A DNA stretch of 44,498 nucleotides from Flavobacterium araucananum (GTDB lineage: Bacteria; Bacteroidota; Bacteroidia; Flavobacteriales; Flavobacteriaceae). The position numbers were made by a program, and so were the translations under genes. The stretch covers positions 1 to 44,498 of the forward strand of contig NZ_MUGS01000048.1 in assembly GCF_002222055.1 (NCBI RefSeq), in the 5' to 3' direction. The notes under the pieces were generated by a model that was not told the origin of the DNA, did no database searches, and saw nothing but the letters and a program-made list of their open reading frames with translations. Numbering within the stretch: position 1 is the first letter of the stretch; each line of letters starts with the position of its first letter. Positions 1 to 6,375 of this stretch are shown here, one piece after another.

Positions 1-32
1 ATTTAATTCAATGTAATTCATAATAAAAAGTA

Positions 33-657
33 TTAATAATTAAAAAATAAAGCCAATGTTAAAATAATTAAATTATAAAGGGAATGAATTATTAATGTAT
101 TTAAAAAGCATGTTTCTAATCGAACCTTAGTAAGTATAATACTAAAAATAAGTTGAGGCATAAAAAGAAAGACTAACTCCAAATGATTTAAATGATTTAA
201 TTCTTCCTCATTATAATTATCAAAATGTATCATCACAAAACTCATAATCGAAAAAAAAAACAAGTAAAACCTTAGTTAAGCCATGATAAATTATGTTTTC
301 AAACTGATTAACTAAAATCATTACTATGAATAATGAGATAATAATTTGATGGTAAATAAACTTTGATGATAAAAGGAAAACAAAGCAAATAACAATACTA
401 ATGACAAAATACTTACTTTTTTTTAATGATAATCTAAATGCAAGTTCTTCTAATAATGGAGAAAAGAAAATCGCCCCAATACTACTCCAAATTAAATTAT
501 TAATAAACCTTTCCTCTATTTTACTGCCTTTGGGTTCTTCTAAATTCAGAAAAAAACTTATACTTTCTATAAAAAGAACAATACCAATGGATAATACTAA
601 ATACTTAAAAATGTAAATAATATTTTTTTTTCCAAAAGTCTTTAAGAAAGAGTTCAT
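33..657 (-). pseudogene. CPBP (CAAX/Abi-type) intramembrane protease, frameshifted
   Basis: Two adjacent reading frames together make one multi-span CPBP-family membrane protein. The first (657 down to 220, 145 aa) carries motif 1 as SPLLEELAFR, with E70, E71 and R75 matching EExxxR. The second frame continues with FVMIHFDNY, the family's motif-2 His segment, then MPQLIFSIIL and NTLIIHSLYNL as the last helices. The frames meet at a run of ten A (251-260; T on the coding strand). With nine bases the protein would be continuous at about 207 aa. Bacterial members often sit in bacteriocin loci and are linked to immunity or leader processing. This gene starts 22 nt after a GG-leader peptide, so the pair is probably one operon. 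The break could be real decay, a slippage switch or a sequencing error. Confidence 0.75.
251..260. repeat. A10 homopolymer at the CPBP frameshift
   Basis: Ten consecutive A on the plus strand. Removing one base joins the two halves of the CPBP gene into one frame (VFFSIMSFVMIHF). The tract length therefore decides whether the protein is made. Confidence 0.8.
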
Positions 658-679
658 TCTCTATTTTAATTAATTATAA

Positions 680-865
680 TTACCAACTCCCACTTGATAC
701 CTGACTATCTGAAACGGAATTCCATCCAGATTTAAAATCTTCTATCGCATCATATACTGCAGCGGCATCAAGTAGATAGGAAACAACTCTAAAAATACCT
801 CCTCCTTCAACTTCCTGAATCTCTTGAGCGTTGAGCTTTAATAAATTTAAATTTTCTAATTCCAT
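680..865 (-). CDS. Double-glycine leader peptide, bacteriocin-like precursor 1
   Basis: A 61-aa peptide with an acidic/hydrophobic leader (MELENLNLLKLNAQEIQEVE) ending in GGG, the classic double-glycine cleavage site. The mature part of about 37 aa, beginning IFRVVSYLLDAAAVYDAIED, can form an amphipathic helix. C39 peptidase-ABC exporters normally cleave such leaders; none is visible in the window. The leader shares LNAQEIQE plus an acidic residue and GG with the 45-aa peptide at 2582-2719, and the two upstream regions are near-identical over 114 nt. The CPBP gene follows 22 nt downstream. It has no cysteines, so a lantibiotic is unlikely. It could be an unmodified class II bacteriocin or a signalling peptide. 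Confidence 0.7.
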   Translation of the reverse strand: MELENLNLLKLNAQEIQEVEGGGIFRVVSYLLDAAAVYDAIEDFKSGWNSVSDSQVSSGSW

Positions 866-979
866 AATTTAAAGTATTAAAAGGTTAGTTAATAAACTTC
901 AACAAAAATTATTTTGTCGGGTACTTTTTTGTTACAACAAACTTATAAGACTTCCGTCTAATAAAATTGGACGGAAGTT
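866..979 (-). repeat. 114-nt duplicated upstream block, copy 1 (promoter plus regulator tail)
   Basis: It aligns without gaps to 2720-2833 with about 11 mismatches (roughly 90% identity by eye). On the minus strand it holds the last 15 codons and stop of an HTH gene, then a likely promoter (TTTG, an A-rich spacer of a little over 20 nt, then TAATTTTTG, which is one base longer than the TAnnTTTG consensus), then the start of peptide 1. A 9-bp inverted repeat (ACTTCCGTC 950-958, GACGGAAGT 970-978) lies in the regulator tail and may act as a terminator for the ABC genes. Confidence 0.8.
932..979 (-). pseudogene. Fossil 3' end of an HTH regulator gene
   Basis: Read on the minus strand this gives NFRPILLDGSLISLL then a stop. 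It differs by one residue from the C-terminus of the HTH protein encoded at 2786-3106. Nothing homologous lies upstream of it: the ABC ATPase gene ends at 993 instead. This is a leftover of a duplicated regulator-peptide unit whose regulator has been replaced. Confidence 0.7.
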
Positions 980-992
980 TAAATTATCTATT

Positions 993-1625
993 CTATTTTA
1001 AAAATAATTCTTCTTCTATTTCAGGATATTGCGACTTTTCAAATGTGATTATTTTAGTGTTTTTTACTACAAAAATAGCATCACAATCTTTATAAAGACT
1101 TTCAAGAATATGAGAGGAAATAAAAACAATACTAGTTTTGGATAATTGCCTGATATAGCTCATCAATAAATAATTTGATTCTAAATCCAATCCATTGAAA
1201 GGTTCATCAAAAACATAAATGGAATATTTTTTTTGGAGCAACGCATTCAAATAGGCTTTCTTCTTCATCCCTGTAGAAAATTCCTTGATAAATTTATCCT
1301 GAGGTACATCAAACATTTGAAAATTATTACTCTCAATATTTAATAATTCCTGGTAAAAAATTGCAAATTCTTTTGCAGTCAATTCATCATAAATTACAGG
1401 TTCAGTAGGACACCAAGCTATTTTGCCATGAAGAGAGGATTCTGTCGCATAAGCAATAGAACCATCAAAGGCAGTTAAGCCCATTATACACTTAAATAAA
1501 GTAGTTTTTCCCTCTCCGTTTTTCCCTACAACACCATAAATTCCATTTTTAGATATCGAAATCGAAATATTCTGCAAAACGGTCTTATTTTTATAGGATT
1601 TATTTTTTATATCAATTTTAAACAT
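993..1625 (-). CDS. ABC transporter ATP-binding protein
   Basis: A 210-aa nucleotide-binding subunit that would power transport by the permease encoded just before it. Visible motifs are Walker A GKNGEGKTT at residues 34-42, a degenerate signature FSTGMKKK at 116-123, Walker B IYVFDEP with D140/E141, and the switch His in SSHI at H172. The STGMKK-type signature is common in export or self-immunity ABC systems (CcmA/GldA-like) rather than importers. Its start overlaps the end of the permease gene by 8 nt, so the two are translationally coupled. A role in export of, or immunity to, the flanking GG peptides is inferred from position only. Confidence 0.9.
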   Translation of the reverse strand: MFKIDIKNKSYKNKTVLQNISISISKNGIYGVVGKNGEGKTTLFKCIMGLTAFDGSIAYATESSLHGKIAWCPTEPVIYDELTAKEFAIFYQELLNIESNNFQMFDVPQDKFIKEFSTGMKKKAYLNALLQKKYSIYVFDEPFNGLDLESNYLLMSYIRQLSKTSIVFISSHILESLYKDCDAIFVVKNTKIITFEKSQYPEIEEELFLK

Positions 1626-2517
1626 GCTGTATAACTTTAATTGTTTTAATTGATTTTAAATACAAAAACGGAATAGCAATAACAGATATTCCCAATGGAA
1701 GCATACTTAAAAAAAGAGTAAACATAAGTTGATGTTTAAATTGATTATTAAAAAATGAATATTTGAATATGATATTAAGTATTGGAATAGTAAAAATTAG
1801 AGGAGTAAAACATAAGAAAACCCATTCTTGAAATAAGCATAGCACAATAATTAACGGTATCGTTATGATTAAAGAATTCACAATTGCCGTCTTGAATTGT
1901 TTATAGAGGTAATCCTTCCCGCAATAATGACTTATTTTTATGCTTTCATAACCTTCCCTTTGAAAAGAAGGTAGAGCACTAAATAATGAAGCTACAAAAA
2001 ACGAAGCTCTGATAAGATTTTTATTGTGGTATAAATCTCCAACAACGACCAAAAAAATAGTTATAGGGAGAAATAAAATTAATTTATTTCTCCGCCAGCA
2101 CATATGCCAAAATGGATCAAACAATCTAAATGGGTACTTAATTATTTTACCGTAAAATTCCGGAGCAATAATAATGTAAGTAACTGTTAAGGCAAGATAT
2201 ATTAAAGCCAGCAAGTACTCTTTATTAATAAAAAACAAAGCCAAATAGAAGGAACTATAAACAAAATATTCTCCAAATAATATTAATTTCCATTTTCTAT
2301 TTAGTTTTAGTAATTCAATGTCTTTTCTGTTTATATGATAGAAAAAAATATCTAAAGAGAACAAAAGTGAGTAGTTTCTTATGACTTGAAATTTTTCATT
2401 CAAACAGAAAAAAAACAGCAAATAAGCAAACAGAAAAATTACTAAAGCTAATTTATCCTTAGGAGGGAGAAATTTTCTTAGACGAATTAATAACAAAGTT
2501 TGAACTACATTTATCAT
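1618..2517 (-). CDS. ABC transporter permease-like membrane protein
   Basis: A 299-aa protein with many hydrophobic segments, for example YLLFFFCL, LILFLPITIFLVVVG, FVASLFSALPSF and LFLSMLPLGISVIAIPFLYL. No specific family motif was recognised. Its 8-nt overlap with the downstream ATPase gene makes it the membrane partner of that ABC system. Peptide 2 lies upstream on the same strand, and a hairpin with a T-run (2532-2568) separates the two. Transcription of the ABC genes may therefore depend on readthrough from the peptide promoter. Confidence 0.75.
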   Translation of the reverse strand: MINVVQTLLLIRLRKFLPPKDKLALVIFLFAYLLFFFCLNEKFQVIRNYSLLFSLDIFFYHINRKDIELLKLNRKWKLILFGEYFVYSSFYLALFFINKEYLLALIYLALTVTYIIIAPEFYGKIIKYPFRLFDPFWHMCWRRNKLILFLPITIFLVVVGDLYHNKNLIRASFFVASLFSALPSFQREGYESIKISHYCGKDYLYKQFKTAIVNSLIITIPLIIVLCLFQEWVFLCFTPLIFTIPILNIIFKYSFFNNQFKHQLMFTLFLSMLPLGISVIAIPFLYLKSIKTIKVIQHV

Positions 2518-2527
2518 ATTTTATAGT

Positions 2528-2568
2528 AAAAAAAGGAGCGAATCACTAAATAGTAAATACGCTCCTTT
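2528..2568 (-). terminator. Intrinsic terminator or attenuator between peptide 2 and the ABC genes
   Basis: Inverted repeat AAAGGAGCG (2532-2540) and CGCTCCTTT (2560-2568) with a 19-nt loop. On the minus strand the stem is followed by seven T in a row (complement of 2528-2534). It sits 13 nt after the peptide-2 stop and 14 nt before the permease start, so it would let the peptide be made in excess over the transporter. Confidence 0.75.
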
Positions 2569-2581
2569 AAATTTCCCGCAA

Positions 2582-2719
2582 TTAATACGCTTGATGTGTT
2601 CCCCATAATAGGAAAACTGCAATCACTAATGGGATAATCCCACCGTCGATCTCCTGAATTTCTTGAGCATTAAGCTCTACTAATCCAAAATCTTCTAAAT
2701 TCACTAATGCTAATTCCAT
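2582..2719 (-). CDS. Double-glycine leader peptide, bacteriocin-like precursor 2 (45 aa)
   Basis: A very small gene read by hand. It encodes MELALVNLEDFGLVELNAQE, then IQEIDGG, then a mature part of only 18 residues, IIPLVIAVFLLWGTHQAY. The leader has the same LNAQEIQE plus acidic residue plus GG pattern as precursor 1. The predicted mature peptide is strongly hydrophobic and could span or sit in a membrane. The start is fixed by the parallel with precursor 1: both ATGs lie at the same edge of the 114-nt duplicated block. A terminator follows, then the ABC permease gene. Mature lengths under 20 aa are unusual for class II bacteriocins, so a pheromone-like peptide is a fair alternative. Confidence 0.75.
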   Translation of the reverse strand: MELALVNLEDFGLVELNAQEIQEIDGGIIPLVIAVFLLWGTHQAY

Positions 2720-2833
2720 AATTTCAAATATTAAAGGGTTAGTTAATAATCTTTAACAAAAATTATTTTCTCGAGAACTTTTTTGTTATAGCAAACTTAT
2801 AAGACTTCCGTCTAATATAATTGGACGGAAGTT
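2720..2833 (-). repeat. 114-nt duplicated upstream block, copy 2
   Basis: The ungapped partner of 866-979. It spans the last 15 codons of the HTH gene, including the inverted repeat 2804-2812/2824-2832, and the promoter-like region in front of peptide 2 (TTTG, A-rich spacer with TTCTCGAGAA, TAATTTTTG). Confidence 0.8.
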
Positions 2834-3106
2834 AGAACCTCCAAAAATTTCTATTGATTCATCATCTTTAATGGTTTTTAACGAAAAGTGTACTATCAAC
2901 TCAAAAGAGGTTTCATAATAAAAGCTTTCTCTTTTTTTACAATATTTTACTGGGCCATCAAATTCTTTAATAACCTCTAATTCATTATAAAGCTGGCTTC
3001 TGCTTAAGCACAACTTTCTTGCAAACATGCTGGGTGTACCCGTTTGTTCAGAACTAATTAACTTGTGTATTCTTTTAATTCTTTCAATTTGTTTAATAAA
3101 ATTCAT
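2786..3106 (-). CDS. Small HTH DNA-binding protein of a bacteriocin-type locus
   Basis: A 106-aa protein. The N-terminal part (IERIKRIHKLI at residues 7-17, then SMFARKLCLSRSQLYNELEV at 26-45) forms a helix-turn-helix of the DeoR/wHTH kind, in which R37-Y40 would lie in the recognition helix. The C-terminus carries IFGG followed by NFRPIILDGSLISLL. An internal GG near the C-terminus is a feature I recall from small HTH proteins in Bacteroidetes peptide clusters. It is divergent from the GG precursor at 3664 and directly upstream of peptide 2, so it is probably the local regulator. Its last 15 codons are duplicated at 932-979. Confidence 0.7.
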   Translation of the reverse strand: MNFIKQIERIKRIHKLISSEQTGTPSMFARKLCLSRSQLYNELEVIKEFDGPVKYCKKRESFYYETSFELIVHFSLKTIKDDESIEIFGGSNFRPIILDGSLISLL

Positions 3107-3663
3107 AGTTATTGACTTTAAAATTAATAAAACACAAAACCTTTTAAGAATTTAAAAACAGTTATGTTAACTAACTGCAGATAATTCTTTTTATATTAAA
3201 GTTGAAATTAAAATAGTTGTGATTAGGAACCGTCCATTATAAGTTTTAAAAGTATCAGGATGGGACAATTGCATTTGTCTTTAAAAAGAATTGACATGGA
3301 TTTTTTTGATGATACATTCATAAGAGCAAATAGAATGTCCGGCGGGATCAGGACAAAAATTCATCTATAGATATAGCTTTATTATTAAAAGTTTTTTCTC
3401 AATTGCTCCCTTTACAAGAAATCGAATTCCTGGATGATATCAATAAAATATCTATTCAGGAGTCGCAGTATTCAACTTAAATAGGTAAAAAAATCATCTT
3501 AATGTTATTTATTTAAGAAAAATAGTATAATAAAAAAATATAAACTACACTTGTAGCAACTAAAATCTTACTTTAATTTTTTTAAGCAAAATGTAAGTTG
3601 CAGAAAATTAAATTGATGTTGGTTATTTTAAAACAACTATTTATTAATTAAAATTTAGAAATT
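3107..3663. other. AT-rich intergenic region between divergent genes
   Basis: 557 bp without an intact gene. It must hold the promoters of the divergent HTH gene (left) and GG precursor (right), but no convincing TAnnTTTG box was found. A short possible gene remnant lies at 3260-3480. Confidence 0.6.
3260..3480 (+). pseudogene. Possible decayed small gene of unknown family
   Basis: An ATG at 3260 opens a 36-codon frame (MGQLHLSLKRIDMDFFDDTF...) that stops at 3368-3370. A second frame carries on with protein-like sequence (IDIALLLKVFSQLLPLQEIE, then FLDDINKIS) to a stop at 3478. The hand-over near 3345 suggests a frameshifted gene of about 70 aa. I do not recognise the family, and chance open frames are possible in DNA this AT-rich. 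Confidence 0.3.
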
Positions 3664-3885
3664 ATGAAACTAGAAAGTTTAAAATTAGAGAAGTTTAAAG
3701 ATTGTACTTTAAAAAAAGAACAAATGTTTATGCTAAATGGCGGGGGTATTAAATCAGACCCAGATAATATTTGCGCTGAGCATGGAGCATCTGGTGAGTT
3801 AAAGAATTTTGATTATGGTTATGATTCTAATAGAAATGGAGTTATGACATTTCATGACCGAAGCAACGTACAAGATATTTGTTAA
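3664..3885 (+). CDS. GG-type natural product precursor, probable grasp-with-spasm substrate
   Basis: A 73-aa peptide. The leader MKLESLKLEKFKDCTLKKEQ then MFMLNGGG follows the Bacteroidetes natural-product precursor pattern (MKxLxLxxLxxxxLsKxEMxxLxGG). The core, beginning IKSDPDNICAEHGASGELKN, is polar and rich in D, N, S, G and H with two Cys. It looks like a substrate for enzymatic modification rather than a membrane-active helix. It is followed by a secreted protein gene and then by the fused remains of two maturases that fit the grasp-with-spasm system. If that reading is right, the substrate has outlived its enzymes. A weak hairpin with a T-run (ACAAT 3939-3943, ATTGT 3949-3953) separates it from the next gene. 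Confidence 0.65.
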   Translation: MKLESLKLEKFKDCTLKKEQMFMLNGGGIKSDPDNICAEHGASGELKNFDYGYDSNRNGVMTFHDRSNVQDIC

Positions 3886-4008
3886 CTAAAATAACTTGTA
3901 AATGAGTTAATTTTTTTCAATTATGGATTGCCTCAAATACAATTCAGAATTGTTTTTTGAATACTTTCAATAGTTACTTATTTCGTTTTAACCTAACAAA
4001 TTATTATT

Positions 4009-5760
4009 TTGAGAAAAATAGATACAATATCCCTAATTCTTTTAATAAATATTGTTTTTATAAATATATCATTGGGACAAAGCCCGATAAAATATAAAAC
4101 CTATAATCAAAACAATTTCGAAAAAAATAAAATATTTGAGGAAGTATATAATTTATGGAATGAAAAAATTTATTGGGTTCCCAAATCAAATGACAGCACA
4201 TCTTATTTTGTTGATGACCGGAATTATAAAGGAACAATTAATTACGGAGTAATATTTCGAAGCAAGACTTATAAAAATTTTCATTATATAGAACATTTAT
4301 CCATGTGTTTTTTAAAAGTAGAGATCAGTAAATGTACTTATAACCCAAAAGATAATAGTATAGCTATAGAAGGTTTTGTGAGTGGAAATGATGATTGGGG
4401 TTCGAACGTACTAATTAAAAGAAAAAAAATAAAAAATTATATTGACATTTTTATTGGAGAAAAAACAGATACTATAAAGGTTCGTTATCTAGGTAAAATT
4501 GTAAATAAAGATAGTATAAAAGTATCACTAAAAAACAAAGAAATAGATCAGACTTCTACAATTCTGGACATATTTCCTGCTTTTTATTTTAAAAAACATT
4601 CCCCCTACAGAACAATTCTTGGGACAAAACAGCCTTTTAAAATAAGCGGAAAAGTTACAAAAAACACTTTGCTTGCATTTGGTTCAGTCTCAAGTTATTC
4701 TGAGATTTTTGATTTGGGATCTATGATTTATGATCCACAAAAAAATCAACAAAAAAAAGTAATCCAAAAGGAAAAACCTGAGTGCAGACCTATAATTACT
4801 GCTAACAAGTTAATAGCAGATATTGAAAAAGAAAAGACACAAAAGCAAGAAATCACTTATTATACCGCTACACAAAAAGCCGAGAATTATATTCTAAGCA
4901 GGCAATATGCGAAAGCTAAAGAAGAATATAATTTGTTGAGTCAAAATTATCCCATATTGTTTGCCAGAGATATTCATAACGCTGTTCGTTGCGCGATTTT
5001 GTCCAGAGACATCAAAGCTGCTTTTGTATGGAGCGAAAAACTGGCTCTAAAAGGAATTGAATTGCCGTACTTTAATGCTAAGATTTTTAATAGTTTACGA
5101 AAAAATCCGGAATGGAAAAATTTTAGTCTAAAGTACGACTCAATCTGTAAATTGACCCAAAGCAACTGGAACCTTAATCTAAAAAAAGGACTAGATGACT
5201 TAGTCAACGAAGATCAGGCTGATTATGGATTGGAAAACCGAAAAAAACCGAAAGAATTATATGAAACCTCAGAAAGAGTAACCGGTAAATTTATTGATTT
5301 ATTAAAAAAAGAAGGTTACCCATCCGAAGAAAAAATAGGTGCCTATATAAAAAGAGATACCACTTTGATATCTTTTCCTGATTTTAATATTCTAATTATT
5401 CATGCTCTGCAACAAAAGCCCGAAAATCTGGCTGTTTTAAACGAACTGCTGCATAAAAGCATTTCTTCTTTCGAATATGACAGCAAGAGAAGTGGTAATA
5501 ATGGCAACGAATTTGATTCTTGTTTTCATATTTACAAAGGCAATCTATACAATTCAAAATCATGTGGAACAAGAAGTGATGTAGAGATTAGAAAAATAAG
5601 TTTCAAATTCAGCAATCCTAATAGTTTTATTATGGATTATGGAAATTTTTTGATTGAAGCATACAATCCTAAGAATCCAAAAGTCGCAGATGATTATTAT
5701 GCCGAAAACTTCAATCTCATCATGAAACTTACTGACGACTGGGAGTTTTATGACAAATAA
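4009..5760 (+). CDS. Large secreted protein of unknown function with TPR-like middle
   Basis: 583 aa. Translation most likely starts at TTG (4009), because the encoded N-terminus (RKIDTISLILLINIVFINIS then LGQ) is a good signal peptide and the next Met is far inside. The first half (to about 240) is beta-rich with no recognised domain. Residues about 285-390 contain helical pairs such as AENYILSRQYAKAKEEYNLL and FARDIHNAVRCAILSRDIKA that resemble tetratricopeptide repeats. The C-terminal half is unassigned. It lies between a GG precursor and the maturase fusion, with 9 nt to the latter, so it belonged to the same peptide operon. A role as a surface or periplasmic partner of the peptide product is only a guess. 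Confidence 0.55.
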   Translation: MRKIDTISLILLINIVFINISLGQSPIKYKTYNQNNFEKNKIFEEVYNLWNEKIYWVPKSNDSTSYFVDDRNYKGTINYGVIFRSKTYKNFHYIEHLSMCFLKVEISKCTYNPKDNSIAIEGFVSGNDDWGSNVLIKRKKIKNYIDIFIGEKTDTIKVRYLGKIVNKDSIKVSLKNKEIDQTSTILDIFPAFYFKKHSPYRTILGTKQPFKISGKVTKNTLLAFGSVSSYSEIFDLGSMIYDPQKNQQKKVIQKEKPECRPIITANKLIADIEKEKTQKQEITYYTATQKAENYILSRQYAKAKEEYNLLSQNYPILFARDIHNAVRCAILSRDIKAAFVWSEKLALKGIELPYFNAKIFNSLRKNPEWKNFSLKYDSICKLTQSNWNLNLKKGLDDLVNEDQADYGLENRKKPKELYETSERVTGKFIDLLKKEGYPSEEKIGAYIKRDTTLISFPDFNILIIHALQQKPENLAVLNELLHKSISSFEYDSKRSGNNGNEFDSCFHIYKGNLYNSKSCGTRSDVEIRKISFKFSNPNSFIMDYGNFLIEAYNPKNPKVADDYYAENFNLIMKLTDDWEFYDK

Positions 5761-5769
5761 AAACAGACT

Positions 5770-6375
5770 ATGATTTTGATATACAGCAAAGATGTCGATG
5801 ATTTTGTTAATAATGTTATGGATTGTTTAGACGAAGATTTTGTAAGGATAGGAGAATCTGATAAAGTGACCATTGAAGCTATAAAAATTGATTTTGAACA
5901 CCAATATGATGAAATAATTGACGAATATTTTGTTTTTTTAATTAGTAATAGGCTTATTTTTTTTAATTCAAATCCAGCTTTATTTCCTAAAATGAGTACC
6001 GAATGGAATTCACCGAGTTTGATAACAAACATCATTATTGATTATGATGAAATCATTCATGATTTTAGTGCTTTAATACCTCAATTTGAGTCATTAAAAT
6101 GTTCTTATATTCAACTCCGATTTTATAAAAACATACGCATTGATTACATAAAAAGTATTGTTGAATTATTAAGAAAAGAAAAATCAAGAATTGTGTCTAT
6201 CGATTTTATATTACCATATTCTGAAAACTTAAATTTAGAAGAATTAAATCACAAAATAAAAACCTTTAAAACAAAACATTATACCATCATATTGCATATC
6301 GCAATATGCAATATTAAATTATTACAATATAGCCTACTCCTCATACATCTCCATCCACAACCTTGTCTCTTCTAA
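5770..6375 (+). pseudogene. Fused fragments of grasp-with-spasm maturases (gwsG start joined to gwsS middle)
   Basis: An open frame of 201 codons that reads as two genes joined by deletion. Residues 1 to about 35 (MILIYSKDVDDFVNNVMDCL then DEDFVRIGESDKV) match the beginning of the GwsG ATP-grasp peptide maturase as I know it. From about residue 40 the text (YDEIIDEYFVFLISN, NPALFPKMSTEWNSPSLITN, IIIDYDE, CSYIQLRFYKNI) matches the region before the SPASM domain of GwsS. The whole ATP-grasp catalytic core, the N-terminus of GwsS and the Cys-rich SPASM C-terminus are absent, so no maturase activity is expected. The last 24 or so codons are junk after the right breakpoint near 6291-6312 and overlap the antiporter gene tail-to-tail by 42 nt. 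Confidence 0.65.
6291..6312. repeat. Perfect 9-bp inverted repeat at a probable deletion breakpoint
   Basis: ATTGCATAT (6291-6299), spacer CGCA, ATATGCAAT (6304-6312). It lies where recognisable GwsS-like sequence ends and just before the end of the convergent antiporter gene. It may be a terminator without a T-run, or the scar of the event that truncated the island. Confidence 0.5.

Noticed and set aside
251..260. Programmed ribosomal frameshift in the CPBP gene
   Set aside because: Joining the frames needs a +1 shift on a plain T run, with no stop-codon context or stimulatory structure seen. Tract-length change is simpler.
950..978. ACTTCCGTC/GACGGAAGT inverted repeat as a dedicated terminator or operator
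   Set aside because: In the second copy the same bases are codons of the HTH gene (NFRPIILDGS), and on the minus strand no proper T-run follows. It may still act on the ABC transcript, but I do not list it as a separate site.
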